Source: an uncultured Sutterellaceae bacterium
GTDB lineage: Bacteria; Pseudomonadota; Gammaproteobacteria; Burkholderiales; Burkholderiaceae_F
Reading direction: 5' to 3'
Assembly (NCBI GenBank): GCA_947253615.1
Contig: CAMYAA010000078.1
Coordinates: 1 to 5,894 of the forward strand
Length of the DNA: 5,894 nt
The notes beneath the pieces were generated by a model. The model was given only the letters and a program-made list of their open reading frames with translations. It was not told the origin of the DNA and searched no databases. The position numbers and the translations under genes were made by a program. This document shows positions 1-5,894 of the stretch, piece after piece. Position 1 is the first letter of the stretch; every line of letters begins with the position of its first letter.

Positions 1-43
1 TCTAGTACGGTCTCGTGGGCTCGGAGATGTGTATAAGAGACAG
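1..43 (+). other. Residual Illumina Nextera i7 adapter (non-genomic)
   Basis: Base 1 fits the last base of the P7 flow-cell sequence. Bases 2-9 (CTAGTACG) match the i7 index that I recall as N702. Bases 10-24 (GTCTCGTGGGCTCGG) are the Nextera read-2 linker. Bases 25-43 (AGATGTGTATAAGAGACAG) are the complete 19-base Tn5 mosaic end used by the tagmentation transposase. The three parts are in exactly the order and orientation of a Nextera library molecule, so this is untrimmed adapter carried into the assembly and not a Tn5 insertion. Genomic sequence starts at base 44, and anything upstream of earP is missing. Confidence 0.97.
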
Positions 44-47
44 CGTA

Positions 48-53
48 TAGAAT
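48..53 (+). promoter_or_regulatory. Possible -10 element upstream of earP
   Basis: TAGAAT lies about 56 bases upstream of the earP start and matches five of six positions of the sigma-70 -10 consensus. Its -35 partner would fall inside the adapter-derived sequence, so the promoter cannot be completed or tested from this window. earP may equally be transcribed from a gene further upstream that is not present here. Confidence 0.2.
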
Positions 54-109
54 AGGGGATACGTTTAAAGGTTTTCCCTTACCATCAACCCTACCAAGGA
101 ACACATCTC

Positions 110-1360
110 GTGCAAAGCCTAACCGAGAACAATGCCCTTCTTTCCTCTGTGGCAAGCCTATCTGAACAAGATAAGCCTAACGGTGCTTTGATTTTTTGCC
201 GAGTCATCGACAACTTTGGCGATGCCGGTGTCACCTGGCGTCTTGCTCGTCGATGCGTTGCTTTAGGGATTCCTGCCACCCTCATCATTGATAACCTCAC
301 GGTCTTGCAAAAGCTCGCCCCCGAACTCACGTGGGTGGAGTCCGACGATCCTTTGGATCCAAACTACTGGACCGATCAAGGGGTCAAGGTCATTGACTGG
401 ACGACCTTCGTTGAAGCGCTTGAAAAGAATGCGCCCTCGTTAGCAGCGGACAAACTCCCTGACTTGGTCTTTGAGACCTTTGGGTGTCGCCTGCCTAAGC
501 GTCTTGAAGAACGTTTAGCCGAACGCGCCAACGATCCGCGTTTGATGACGGTGAATTTAGAGTATTTGTCGGCGGAAGATTGGGTTGAAAACTCTCATGG
601 GATTTGGGGATTGCATCCGAGTCTCCCCATTAAAAAGCTGTGGTTCTTCCCGGGCTTTACCGATCGTACCGGGGGCCTCATTGTTGAGGACGAGCTCCAA
701 GGCTTACTCAATAAGCAGCTCTGCCCTCATACCAAAACCAATTGTTTAAAGGCGTTAGGGTTAAATTCGGACGCGATCACGATTTTCATCTTTACGTATC
801 CGAAAAACGAACTCTCGCAGCTCGTATGTGCCTTAAAGCGCCTTTCGTGCCAACAGCGCATTAACTTGATGTTAGCGCCGGGGGCCGCGAGCGATCAGCT
901 CTATCATGACTTGAGTCATTGCTCCGAGCGTATTGCCATTCGTAAGATGCCCTTTGTCAAGCAAAGTGAGTTTGACTTACTGTTACGCTTGTCTGACGTG
1001 GCGTTTGTGCGTGGGGAAGACAGTTTTGCGCGTGCACAATTAAATGGCTTACCGTTAGTGTGGAGTATTTATCCCACCGAGGACGATGCGCATTTAATTA
1101 AGTTAGAAGCGTGGTTAACGCGACTTCGCGGATACTTTAGTACCGAAGAAGCCTACGAATGTTGGTCCAAACTCTTACGCCACTGGGCGCACGGCGAACT
1201 CAAACCCGAGGATATGCTCGAGTGGTTTGAACGCTTGCCCGAATGGAAGCAAGTTGCCCGTCGTTGGCAGGAATCACTGCTCCATCGTGGGGACGTGGTG
1301 CAAAAAATTGTCTCCTCCTGGCAACAAAAAACCCAGGAACAAGGGCACGAAGCGTCTTAA
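110..1360 (+). CDS. earP: EF-P arginine rhamnosyltransferase EarP
   Basis: EarP (formerly DUF2331) is a cytosolic GT-B glycosyltransferase that moves rhamnose from dTDP-L-rhamnose onto Arg32 of elongation factor P. The 416-residue product begins its family core near residue 27 with FCRVIDNFGDAGVTWRLAR. Asp34 and Asp38 match the spacing of the catalytic-site aspartates Asp13 and Asp17 of Pseudomonas putida EarP. LEYLSAEDW (150-158) and FFPGFTDRTGGL (179-190) are family hallmarks. RGEDSFARAQ (301-310) supplies Arg301, Glu303 and Asp304, the nucleotide-sugar binding set of the C-terminal Rossmann half. The start is GTG. It is chosen because AAGGA lies at 96-100, nine bases upstream, and because an in-frame stop sits at 53-55 with no better start between. 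This leaves about 20 polar residues ahead of the core compared with P. putida. The substrate gene efp follows in the same direction after 152 bases, which strongly supports the call. Confidence 0.97.
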   Translation: MQSLTENNALLSSVASLSEQDKPNGALIFCRVIDNFGDAGVTWRLARRCVALGIPATLIIDNLTVLQKLAPELTWVESDDPLDPNYWTDQGVKVIDWTTFVEALEKNAPSLAADKLPDLVFETFGCRLPKRLEERLAERANDPRLMTVNLEYLSAEDWVENSHGIWGLHPSLPIKKLWFFPGFTDRTGGLIVEDELQGLLNKQLCPHTKTNCLKALGLNSDAITIFIFTYPKNELSQLVCALKRLSCQQRINLMLAPGAASDQLYHDLSHCSERIAIRKMPFVKQSEFDLLLRLSDVAFVRGEDSFARAQLNGLPLVWSIYPTEDDAHLIKLEAWLTRLRGYFSTEEAYECWSKLLRHWAHGELKPEDMLEWFERLPEWKQVARRWQESLLHRGDVVQKIVSSWQQKTQEQGHEAS

Positions 1361-1394
1361 AAGTCGTTTCTGCCCGATAGCGCTTCAGAAAATT

Positions 1395-1403
1395 TGCTAA
1401 AAT
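1395..1403 (+). promoter_or_regulatory. Candidate extended -10 promoter for efp
   Basis: TGCTAAAAT is a TGn-extended -10 element whose hexamer TAAAAT matches five of six consensus bases. No convincing -35 hexamer lies 16-18 bases upstream, which extended -10 promoters can tolerate. Transcription would begin near 1410 and give a leader of roughly 100 bases before the efp ATG. An efp promoter separate from earP is reasonable, because EF-P is needed at far higher levels than its modifying enzyme, but this is a sequence-only prediction. Confidence 0.4.
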
Positions 1404-1418
1404 AAACGGCTCTAATCA

Positions 1419-1439
1419 GGGTCTGAGTGTTTTAGACCC
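1419..1439 (+). other. Stem-loop in the earP-efp intergenic region
   Basis: GGGTCT (1419-1424) pairs perfectly with AGACCC (1434-1439) across a nine-base loop. It is followed by CTTCTG rather than a T-run, so it is a poor intrinsic terminator. It would lie close to the 5' end of an efp transcript started at the candidate promoter just upstream. There it could stabilise the mRNA, or it could weakly attenuate read-through from earP. The function is unknown. Confidence 0.45.
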
Positions 1440-1512
1440 CTTCTGTCGTACTCCAACTATGGTTGTTGATCGACGAAGTTACCTTGAAATCTCGAAAAGG
1501 GAACACATAAAA

Positions 1513-2070
1513 ATGAAAACCGCTCAGGAATTGCGCCTTGGCAACGTCTTCATGGTCGGCAAGGACCCCATGGTTGTTATTAAGTCTGAATACTCCAAAG
1601 GTGGCCGTGGTGCTTCGACCGTCAAGATGAAGATGAAGAATCTTCTTACGAACGCTACGTCGGAAACCGTTTTCCGTGCTGACGACAAGTTCGAAGACTT
1701 AATCCTCGAACGTAAAGAAGTTTCGTACTCCTACTTCGCTGATCCGCACTATGTTTGGATGGATGAAGAATACAACCAGTACGAAGTTGACGCTGATGTG
1801 ATGAGCGAAGCCCTCAAGTACCTCGAAGACGGTATGACGGCTGAATGTGTCTTCTACGAAGGCCGCCCCATCTCCATCGAACTCCCGACGATTCTCGTTC
1901 GTGAAGTGGTCTACACGGAACCCGCTGTTAAGGGTGACACCTCTGGTAAGGTCATGAAGCCTGCCAAGATCTCCACGCAGCACGAAATCTCTGTTCCTGC
2001 TTTCGTTGAAACGGGCGACAAGATCGAAATCGATACGCGTACGGGTGAATACCGTAACCGTGTGAAGTAA
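1513..2070 (+). CDS. efp: Elongation factor P
   Basis: EF-P binds the ribosome between the P and E sites and promotes peptide-bond formation at consecutive prolines. The product has 185 residues, the usual family length, with three beta-barrel domains: a KOW-like domain (about 1-63) and two OB folds (about 65-127 and 129-185). The start at 1513 is chosen because [13 protein letters not shown] is the conserved N-terminus and AGGGA at 1498-1502 is a suitably spaced ribosome binding site. An in-frame ATG at 1459 would add 18 unconserved residues and has no such site. The domain I loop reads SKGGRGAS with Arg32 at its tip (codon 1606-1608). This is the EarP-type arginine, in place of the lysine that EpmA modifies in Escherichia coli. 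The C-terminal signature [13 protein letters not shown] (about 167-179) is intact. CGT for Arg and GTT for Val are frequent, as expected of a highly expressed gene. It ends at a strong terminator. Confidence 0.99.
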   Translation: MKTAQELRLGNVFMVGKDPMVVIKSEYSKGGRGASTVKMKMKNLLTNATSETVFRADDKFEDLILERKEVSYSYFADPHYVWMDEEYNQYEVDADVMSEALKYLEDGMTAECVFYEGRPISIELPTILVREVVYTEPAVKGDTSGKVMKPAKISTQHEISVPAFVETGDKIEIDTRTGEYRNRVK

Positions 2071-2098
2071 TTTCCCCTGGTCGGAATTATTTCCCTCG

Positions 2099-2130
2099 AA
2101 ACGGCGCTTCTTATTGAGCGCCGTTTTTTT
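2099..2130 (+). terminator. Intrinsic terminator of efp
   Basis: AAACGGCGCT (2099-2108) pairs with AGCGCCGTTT (2117-2126) in a perfect ten-base stem with an eight-base loop. The stem runs into seven consecutive Ts (2124-2130). It begins 28 bases after the efp stop codon and points the right way to end the efp transcript. Because the left arm starts with AAA, the reverse strand has only a short T-run. Confidence 0.93.
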
Positions 2131-2138
2131 GGGCCCTT

Positions 2139-2180
2139 AAAAAGGAAGGAGGCCAAGATCACACACGCTGGGCCTCCTTC
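2139..2180 (-). terminator. Intrinsic terminator of the M16 peptidase gene
   Basis: GAAGGAGGCC (2145-2154) pairs with GGCCTCCTTC (2171-2180) in a perfect ten-base stem with a 16-base loop. Read on the minus strand the hairpin is followed by CTTTTTAA (from AAAAAG at 2139-2144). It starts about 15 bases beyond the peptidase stop codon. With the efp terminator it forms a compact convergent termination zone only about 80 bases wide. Confidence 0.85.
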
Positions 2181-2195
2181 GTTGGGAATTAACGA

Positions 2196-5093
2196 CTAAT
2201 TGATGGTCTTAGGCAAGTCTTTGGGTTTATCCGACTTCTGAAGCGTTAACGAACGCGCCTTGAGCGCACTCAACGTTTGGATCACGTGAAGCACCTCTTG
2301 GGGCTGAATGCTCTTTAACACCTCAGGCATCGCATCGTGCTCTTCGAGCATATTGCGTCCCTTAATCACGGAGTCCACGCAGCGCTCATGAAACGCCCCG
2401 GGATCCTTTTGATCCACCTTCCAGCGTTCAATCGCCGGACGAATCACACGACGCAATTCCGTACTCGTGATGGGCGACTTCGCCACCTGGGCATGAAATT
2501 CCTTCATCGTGTTGAGAACCACCCAAGCCACCTCTTGACTCACCACGGCTTCCATCACCGCGACGCCAAAGCCTTCGGGTTCACTTAACACTGAGTAATA
2601 CGCTTCTGGCGCATAGGCGTACCCTAAGGATTCACGCAAGTGCACACGTAAGCATTCCTGCACATAATCCTCGGTCACATGACGCAAAAGTCGTGTTTTT
2701 AAATCGTCCGTCGGGGCGGTATTTAAATTAAGACCCACACTAATAAAAACACGATCGGTCGTTTCATGCTCCACCATGAGCGTATAGCCTAACGCTTCAT
2801 CCCAGAAGTCCGCCGGGCCTTCATCGGGCCCCAAGGGCCATTGGGGATCCCAACCGGCGAGACGCGTGCGAATCACCTCTTTGGTGAGGGCCTCATCATA
2901 GTCCCCTGTCACGATCAACGTCACGTTCCCTTCCGCGCGTGCATGGCGCAATGTTTCTTCTAACGTCGCGTTATCGTAGGCTAATAAGTTTTCCACTAAG
3001 AGCGGAACGGTACGCTCGTTAAAGCCCGTGTAAAAGGCCGTGCGATACGCATTCATCGCCGAAATCACCGAGCGAGTACGCTCATCGGCTTCGGTCTTTA
3101 AAAGCGTTTCGGCACGTTGGCGTGCACTCTCGGTTAAACAGGGATCTTTCCAAAGCGTCGTCAACAAGTCGAGCATGAGCGTGAATTTCGCGCTCGGCCC
3201 TTCGGCCGAAAGCACAATGGCGTGATCCAAAAAGTTTTCCGTGACACTAATCCCTTCGGGAAGGAGTAAATCCAACGTTGCGGCGTTGGACAAGCGGCCA
3301 ATCCCACCTTGGGTCAAAATTAACTGGGCACAACGCAGTTTAGTGAGTTCTTCCCCAGCCCAATGGCGTTGCCCGCCCTCAATCACAAGGGAGAGCCTCA
3401 CGCGCTCTTTATCTTCGTGATTGGGCGCTAACACGCAACCAATATGGTTTTTGAATTCGCCCACATAAAGCACGTTATTGTCGTTATACGGGCCCTTCTT
3501 TTCGAGCTCGGGGAAAGGCTCGTCAGAGGGCGGAATCGTCAAATACGGAAACGGCGCTTCGGGGACGCTCGGGGCGTTCGGGAGCAAACGTGCCTTCGTG
3601 ACATCAACCTCATGGCGCCAGAGTTCACGCAATTCATCTTCGTGACGAAAACGCGCACTAATTAACCCTAAACGACGCACGGGCGAGGCTAACGACTCGG
3701 TTAAACTCGCATTGATTTCCGAGAGCGTAATGGACGCAACGGTGTCGGTTAAACGCGCCAAATCGTCTTCGGGCGAGGTGAACACGCGATCGGAATTGAG
3801 CGCATCAATAAAGCGGGCGGCAATCTCTTCGTTGTCGGCATTCTTAAATTCGACAATTTCTGTGCGTAACGACTTGAGCGTTGCCTTTTTCGCCCAATCC
3901 AATTCTTCTTGGGTAATGCCTTTAAATTCGAGCTCGGTCACGAAGTCTGCGAGCACACGAAGTGCTTCATCCACAAAGCCCAAGGTACTATCGAGCTTTA
4001 ACGTCACGTTCGGGGTAAAGCCCTTACGCCAAACGTTATCAAACGAGGCTTGCGACCAGAGTTGGGGATTGATTTCCGCGAGTTGATCGAGTCGACGCTC
4101 AGCCGCAATGCGCGTTAATAAGCACTGCACATCTCCGCGTTCGTTATAACGCGTATCCGCACGATATCCCCCACGATGGAGCACCGTATAAATGAGGGAA
4201 ACACGGGTCCCTTCACGCGTTTGCGAGAGAATCTTTAAGCCAGGTTCGGGCTCTTGGCCAAAATCCTGGACGTAGGACAAGGGAAAGTCCGGTTGCGCGA
4301 TCGCACCCAATGTCTTTTCCACCGCAGCGAGTAAAGCGGCCTCATCAATGGGACCCGTCACGACGAGCACCATGCGTTCGGGACGATACCACTTATGGTA
4401 AAAGCGACTTAATTTCTGAGCGCTCGCCGAGGCAATGCTCGCTTGCGTGCCGATCACGTTCGTGGAAAAGGGGCTCTTGGGATACAAGAATTCGAGCCAC
4501 TCTTGATCGAGCTTTTCGTCAACGCCTTCGGTTTCCATCTTTTCGGCCAAGACAACCGCGCATTCGCGCTCGACATCTTCTTCCGTAAAGCGCATATGAC
4601 CCGCGATTAAACTCAAGAAGTGACACGCGTTCTCCCAAGGGGAGTCCTCGGTATGTAAAGGCACATTGAGGCTATAAACCGTTTCGCTCACGTCGGTATA
4701 GGCATTGGCATCGTTACCAAACTCCATCCCCCATTCCTGGAGCTGCTCCACGGTGGAGCGTTCCCCAAACTCGGGATACTGTTGACGAAACGCCATATGT
4801 TCAATGAGGTGAGCAAAGCCGTATTCGTCCGGGCGTTCCATAAACGCGCCGACTTGAACATTTAATTGAAAGCTCACGCGGTTATTGGGACGAGCATTAT
4901 TGATCAACGCCACTCGGAAGCCGTTCGAGAGGCGAACATACTTCACACGAGGGCTAGGCTCCATATCAGAGCGCTCTTGCGGCCAACGACCGTCGTACCA
5001 TTGCGGACCAGGGGCTAAAGGGAGTAATTGTGTCGGAACCCACTCAAAGGTATTCAAAGGCGGGGTTTTCTTAACGAGTTTTTTGTGGACCAT
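2196..5093 (-). CDS. M16 family zinc metallopeptidase (pitrilysin/PqqL-like)
   Basis: This 965-residue protein has the duplicated M16 architecture. Residues about 50-230 form the catalytic N-terminal repeat. HLIEH (95-99) is the inverted zinc motif: His95 and His99 bind zinc and Glu98 activates water. The third ligand is most likely Glu184, in ERECAVVLAE, with Glu177 as the conserved accessory acid. NANAYTDVSETVY (128-140) is a further family hallmark. FYHKWYRPERMVLVVTG (231-247) begins the first M16_C domain. A second repeat starts near 545 (VLAPNHEDKERVRLSLVIEGG); it lacks HxxEH, as is usual, and keeps the LRESLGYAY element (819-827). Length and layout resemble PqqL/FusC (about 930 residues), but those are exported, whereas this N-terminus (MVHKKLVKKTPPLN) is basic with no hydrophobic core, so a cytosolic location is predicted. 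No strong ribosome binding site precedes the ATG, and no upstream ATG, GTG or TTG exists in frame. The substrate is unknown. The gene is monocistronic here. Confidence 0.93.
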   Translation of the reverse strand: MVHKKLVKKTPPLNTFEWVPTQLLPLAPGPQWYDGRWPQERSDMEPSPRVKYVRLSNGFRVALINNARPNNRVSFQLNVQVGAFMERPDEYGFAHLIEHMAFRQQYPEFGERSTVEQLQEWGMEFGNDANAYTDVSETVYSLNVPLHTEDSPWENACHFLSLIAGHMRFTEEDVERECAVVLAEKMETEGVDEKLDQEWLEFLYPKSPFSTNVIGTQASIASASAQKLSRFYHKWYRPERMVLVVTGPIDEAALLAAVEKTLGAIAQPDFPLSYVQDFGQEPEPGLKILSQTREGTRVSLIYTVLHRGGYRADTRYNERGDVQCLLTRIAAERRLDQLAEINPQLWSQASFDNVWRKGFTPNVTLKLDSTLGFVDEALRVLADFVTELEFKGITQEELDWAKKATLKSLRTEIVEFKNADNEEIAARFIDALNSDRVFTSPEDDLARLTDTVASITLSEINASLTESLASPVRRLGLISARFRHEDELRELWRHEVDVTKARLLPNAPSVPEAPFPYLTIPPSDEPFPELEKKGPYNDNNVLYVGEFKNHIGCVLAPNHEDKERVRLSLVIEGGQRHWAGEELTKLRCAQLILTQGGIGRLSNAATLDLLLPEGISVTENFLDHAIVLSAEGPSAKFTLMLDLLTTLWKDPCLTESARQRAETLLKTEADERTRSVISAMNAYRTAFYTGFNERTVPLLVENLLAYDNATLEETLRHARAEGNVTLIVTGDYDEALTKEVIRTRLAGWDPQWPLGPDEGPADFWDEALGYTLMVEHETTDRVFISVGLNLNTAPTDDLKTRLLRHVTEDYVQECLRVHLRESLGYAYAPEAYYSVLSEPEGFGVAVMEAVVSQEVAWVVLNTMKEFHAQVAKSPITSTELRRVIRPAIERWKVDQKDPGAFHERCVDSVIKGRNMLEEHDAMPEVLKSIQPQEVLHVIQTLSALKARSLTLQKSDKPKDLPKTIN

Positions 5094-5163
5094 ACCAACT
5101 TTAAAGATCCATCCGAAGATGGAAAACGAGGAATGCTTAACGCAAATCTTTTTTGAGCTTGAT

Positions 5164-5172
5164 AGGATACCA
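5164..5172 (-). promoter_or_regulatory. Possible extended -10 promoter for the M16 gene
   Basis: The minus strand reads TGGTATCCT, a TGn element followed by a hexamer matching four of six -10 consensus bases, about 70 bases upstream of the peptidase ATG. No good -35 hexamer is visible. It is the best minus-strand candidate I can see in the divergent intergenic region, but it is weak. Confidence 0.25.
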
Positions 5173-5260
5173 AAGCCCGCACCGAAAAGGGCGGAATAAC
5201 CTTGAAAACAGGATCATTACACCGAAGAATCGCGAAGTTCTATCGGTCGGGTCAAAAGGC

Positions 5261-5266
5261 TATAAT
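5261..5266 (+). promoter_or_regulatory. Candidate sigma-70 -10 box upstream of the deaminase
   Basis: TATAAT is a perfect -10 hexamer 110 bases upstream of the deaminase ATG, preceded by GGC rather than the TGn extension. The -35 position at 17-base spacing (5238-5243, TTCTAT) matches poorly, so activity may be modest or activator-dependent. Transcription would start near 5273 and produce a leader of about 100 bases. Confidence 0.5.
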
Positions 5267-5279
5267 GAAGGGCACTTTA

Positions 5280-5353
5280 GGCGACACGATGCCCCGAGGT
5301 TGGCCTTGACCGATCAGAGGGGCGCTTTTTTCTCGGTGTCGTCCCTTTTGGAC
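5280..5353 (+). promoter_or_regulatory. Structured leader with terminator-like hairpin
   Basis: Three elements are nested. An outer stem pairs GGCGACAC (5280-5287) with GTGTCGTC (5336-5343), with one G-U pair. Inside it, GCCCC (5291-5295) pairs with GGGGC (5319-5323), and GGTT (5298-5301) can pair with GACC (5308-5311). The GCCCC/GGGGC hairpin is followed by GC and six Ts (5326-5331), like a weak intrinsic terminator ahead of the coding region. A small hairpin, GTCC (5341-5344) with GGAC (5350-5353), shares bases with the 3' arm of the outer stem, so the two cannot form together. This could be an attenuator, or the end of a short RNA of about 60 bases. It resembles no riboswitch class I recognise. 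Confidence 0.35.
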
Positions 5354-5375
5354 TTTTCAAAAAACAAGAACGATT

Positions 5376-5867
5376 ATGGATATCGCCAAAGACAATCGCA
5401 TGTATATGCAAATTGCGTTATTAACCGCTCAACGCAGTTATGCCAAACGCTTAAAAGTCGGTTGTGTCATCGTCAAGAATCACTCGATCATTTCGTTTGG
5501 CTGGAATGGGATGCCCACGGGCTACGACAATGAATGTGAGCAATTCGTCAATGGGCAATGGGTCACGCGTCCCGAAGTGCAGCATGCGGAATTAAACGCC
5601 ATTGCCAAACTCGCCGAAAATGGTTATTCGAGCAAAGGCGCGAGCATTTTTATTTCGCATAGCCCCTGCATTAATTGCGCGCTCTTGATTCAAAAGTGCG
5701 GCATTACTCACGTGTACTTCCATACGTTCTATCGCAGTGACGAAGGCATTAAGTTTCTTCGTAACGCAGGCGTTATCGTGGAGCAATTGGAAGACGTCCC
5801 ATTTCCTACGGTTGAAACGACAGAGCTCGATCAATCGCCTGCGAATGTTGCTCGAAAGCCTAATTGA
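5376..5867 (+). CDS. dCMP deaminase-family protein (zinc-dependent)
   Basis: The 163-residue product belongs to the cytidine/deoxycytidylate deaminase fold. Its likely reaction is hydrolytic deamination of dCMP to dUMP in the cytosol, feeding thymidylate synthase. The zinc site is complete: His70 and the proton-shuttling Glu72 in HAELNAIAKLA (70-80), then Cys98 and Cys101 in PCINCA (97-102). KVGCVIV (27-33) and GWNGMPTGYDNECE (42-55) form the substrate-side loop typical of dCMP deaminases rather than CDA or TadA. GITHVYFHTFYRSDEG (109-124) and AGVIVEQL (131-138) complete the core. Residues after about 142 form a polar tail without recognisable motifs. The ATG at 5376 is chosen because the core follows immediately and the length is normal, but the Shine-Dalgarno is very weak (AAGAA at best). 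The substrate is inferred from motifs, so action on another nucleotide cannot be excluded. A structured leader lies upstream. Confidence 0.87.
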   Translation: MDIAKDNRMYMQIALLTAQRSYAKRLKVGCVIVKNHSIISFGWNGMPTGYDNECEQFVNGQWVTRPEVQHAELNAIAKLAENGYSSKGASIFISHSPCINCALLIQKCGITHVYFHTFYRSDEGIKFLRNAGVIVEQLEDVPFPTVETTELDQSPANVARKPN

Positions 5868-5894
5868 ATCCCACGAAACGAGGGGGCTTATCCC

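Noticed and set aside
25..43. Tn5/IS50 mosaic end as evidence of a transposon insertion
   Set aside because: It is preceded directly by the Nextera linker and index and has no IS50 sequence, so it is library adapter.
44..63. Short inverted repeat CGTAT/ATACG upstream of earP
   Set aside because: A five-base match around a ten-base gap is expected by chance and has no T-run or other context.
1459..1512. Eighteen-codon N-terminal extension of EF-P starting at ATG 1459
   Set aside because: The conserved EF-P start (MKTAQEL) is at 1513 with a good ribosome binding site. The extension is unconserved, has no ribosome binding site, and would shift the modified arginine away from position 32.
3712..4086. 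Plus-strand open frame of 124 codons inside the M16 gene
   Set aside because: It lies antisense to a well-supported peptidase coding region, has a low-complexity Ser-rich translation, no ribosome binding site and no family resemblance. The other open frames antisense to this gene were dismissed on the same grounds.
5153..5533. Plus-strand open frame overlapping the deaminase start
   Set aside because: It begins with TTG, runs through the promoter and leader region, and overlaps the deaminase in another frame. The deaminase frame carries the clear zinc motifs.
5868..5894. Possible terminator hairpin (GGGGGCTTATCCC) after the deaminase
   Set aside because: The sequence ends inside the potential right arm, so neither the stem length nor a T-run can be assessed.

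Overview
The window looks like the 5' end of a short-read assembly contig from a betaproteobacterium, probably Burkholderiales and possibly a Sutterellaceae-like gut organism. That placement rests on the adjacent earP-efp pair with an arginine-type EF-P, the close resemblance of this EF-P to what I recall of Neisseria and Burkholderiales EF-P, and a G+C content judged by eye to be near 50%. The family-level placement is inference. The first 43 bases are not biological: they match an Illumina Nextera i7 adapter (index plus transposase mosaic end), so the genome begins at base 44.

Layout. Plus strand, 110-1360: earP, the protein-arginine rhamnosyltransferase that modifies EF-P. Plus strand, 1513-2070: efp, elongation factor P, with the modifiable Arg32. 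The 152 bases between them hold a candidate extended -10 promoter and a leader hairpin. efp ends at a strong intrinsic terminator (2099-2130), which sits back to back with a minus-strand terminator (2139-2180). Minus strand, 2196-5093: a two-repeat M16 (pitrilysin/PqqL-like) zinc metallopeptidase with an intact HxxEH motif in its first half and no visible signal peptide. Bases 5094-5375 form a divergent intergenic region with candidate promoters in both directions and a structured, terminator-like leader on the plus strand. Plus strand, 5376-5867: a dCMP/cytidine deaminase-family protein with HAE and PCxxC zinc motifs. The last 27 bases carry no recognisable gene.

How the genes work together. 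earP and efp form a true functional unit: EarP transfers rhamnose from dTDP-rhamnose to Arg32 of EF-P, and the modified factor rescues ribosomes stalled at polyproline stretches. The M16 peptidase and the deaminase show no evident link to that unit or to each other.

I see no new multi-gene system, mobile element, CRISPR array, tRNA or rRNA. The least explained stretch is the leader upstream of the deaminase (about 5261-5375). It has a perfect -10 hexamer followed by a hairpin with a U-tract before the gene, which would fit either an attenuated leader or a very short independent RNA.
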